Translations under genes and position numbers: made by a program
NCBI RefSeq assembly: GCF_026151205.1
Contig: NC_087078.1
Span: 12,197,118-12,261,117 of the forward strand
DNA: 64,000 bases
Direction: 5' to 3'
Source of the DNA: Bolinopsis microptera
Lineage: Eukaryota; Ctenophora; Tentaculata; Lobata; Bolinopsidae
In this document: in pieces, positions 62,972 to 64,000 of the stretch
Layout: each line of letters opens with the position of its first letter
How positions within the stretch are numbered: position 1 is the first letter of the stretch
The notes under the pieces: model-generated
Database searches by the model: none
What the model was told of the DNA's origin: nothing
Seen by the model: only the letters and a program-made list of their open reading frames with translations

Positions 62972-63239
62972 CTGCAGTGGCCTCTTTATAGAGAAAGTCT
63001 TGTCTATATATAACTCAAGATTAGTAAAATAAAAACTGCAAAATTCGCCGCCTTATCGTACGCCTTGTATTTATATTTATCTGCAAAATAAAGTGGAACT
63101 GTCAAAACCTATAGGTTAATTGTAAGTTGGTAGTGCTAAATCGACAGGATCATCGAAGGTCTACATTCGATTATTGGTCTTTTTTCATTGGTTGTTTTTA
63201 ACTCCCTGTCAGACGATTGGTAGCTGCAAAGACCACGTG
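62972..63239 (-). promoter_or_regulatory. Candidate alternative promoter and 5'UTR exon
   Basis: CACGTG at 63234 with ATTGG at about 63175-63220. Downstream on the minus strand is the donor CTGCAG|GTAAAG ending at 62972. Same layout as 61565-61780. Confidence 0.28.
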
Positions 63240-64000
63240 ACACGGACAGCCCACTAATAGCACTGACCGGGGTCAGCTGCAATCCAGACATGTCACATTT
63301 CCCCTCTTAATTTACCTTCTAAACAGCAATAAAGTATCGAAAACATGACGATTATAATAAGTAGGGGGAAAACCCAAGTAATTGTTCTGCTGGACACCAA
63401 TTATCTTTTCAAATCTCGCTGCAGGTTGGGAGTCTAAGGGGGCTGGAGCAACCACCTGGGCTAAATTAATGAATCTTATTAGAAATAAATGTCGAAAATG
63501 ACCAGAACCAATATCGCTGGCTGTCAAACAGGATTCAAGCAGGGTTGTACACTATTAAAGGTGCCAACATGCCCTGTAAAATTAAAAACATTACCTGGCT
63601 CCAAATACGCCTTAACCATTAATTAACAGCTCTTTATTCGAGAATGTTCTAAGAAGTGGCGTCTAACAAAACCCACAAAAGCAGCTGAGAGCTCCTGTAC
63701 AGCAGTAACATGTTCTTTAATGTTCAGTGTTTTTAACGAGATGGGGGCCAGGTGTAAAGAGTTTTACTACCTCACTGAACTCTGAACTCTGTTTAAGAGT
63801 AAGCCGCGGTTATCGGTACTGCTGACGTTATTTGAAAATTTGAAACTTCTGAATAGAAAGCTGGAACCGTGGTGGAATTAGAAGCGGAGATTTGGACGGA
63901 ACAGAATTATAAGTAACAGTGGAGTGAAGCAAGTGCAACCTTGCAAATGACGCTGACTGGATGAGATCATCGTTTACCAAAAATGACATAAAAAAGAAAA

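Larger units (their letters stand above)
48602..64000. other. Non-coding upstream region
   Basis: No ORF with recognisable domains or credible splice-linked coding exons on either strand. The longest minus-strand open frame (54363-54683, 106 codons) has no recognisable motif. Notable content is the E-box/CCAAT clusters and a GA run at 60838-60855. Confidence 0.55.

Overview
Eukaryotic genomic DNA, almost certainly from an invertebrate animal. It is AT-rich and gene-sparse, with spliced genes, large introns, microsatellites, LINEs and many short DNA transposons. There are no bacterial-style operons. The sequence alone does not fix the species. An AT-rich early-branching metazoan such as a cnidarian would fit, but that is a low-confidence guess. 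I saw no rRNA, convincing tRNA or CRISPR.

Three protein-coding genes can be reconstructed from splice sites, reading phase and domain homology. (1) Minus strand, about 31.0 to 6.3 kb: an hnRNP A/B/D-like RNA-binding protein with two RRMs and a Tyr/Gly-rich tail. Seven coding exons were found and one short exon (start of RRM1) was not. (2) Plus strand, 32.13-34.10 kb: a small secreted protein of about 265 aa with a signal peptide, an unrecognised domain and one thrombospondin type-1 repeat, in four exons. Genes 1 and 2 are divergent and share about 1.1 kb of 5' sequence. (3) Minus strand, 47.9-40.4 kb: a ten-exon trihelix (Myb/SANT-like) DNA-binding protein of 514 aa. Its exon lengths sum to exactly 515 codons.

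Introns of gene 1 hold most of the repeats: two long (GA)n tracts, a nearly intact LINE of the CR1/L2 group (about 18.67-23.38 kb, with ORF1 carrying a PHD finger and zinc knuckles, and ORF2 carrying endonuclease plus RT), an older LINE that it interrupts, another LINE family in two opposite copies, foldback elements and minisatellites. The 34.3-38.5 kb stretch, between genes 2 and 3, is a GC-rich mosaic of short repeats. It includes a 120-122 bp element present three times with 9-bp target-site duplications, and a 144-bp inverted-repeat element nested in a fourth copy.

The right end (48-64 kb) has no recognisable coding sequence. It carries many CACGTG E-boxes, often with CCAAT/ATTGG, in clusters that look like promoters or enhancers. 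The densest cluster lies just upstream of the trihelix start codon.

The most unusual items are a textbook -1 frameshift heptamer joining the LINE ORFs, the 9-bp-TSD element family, and the E-box clusters.
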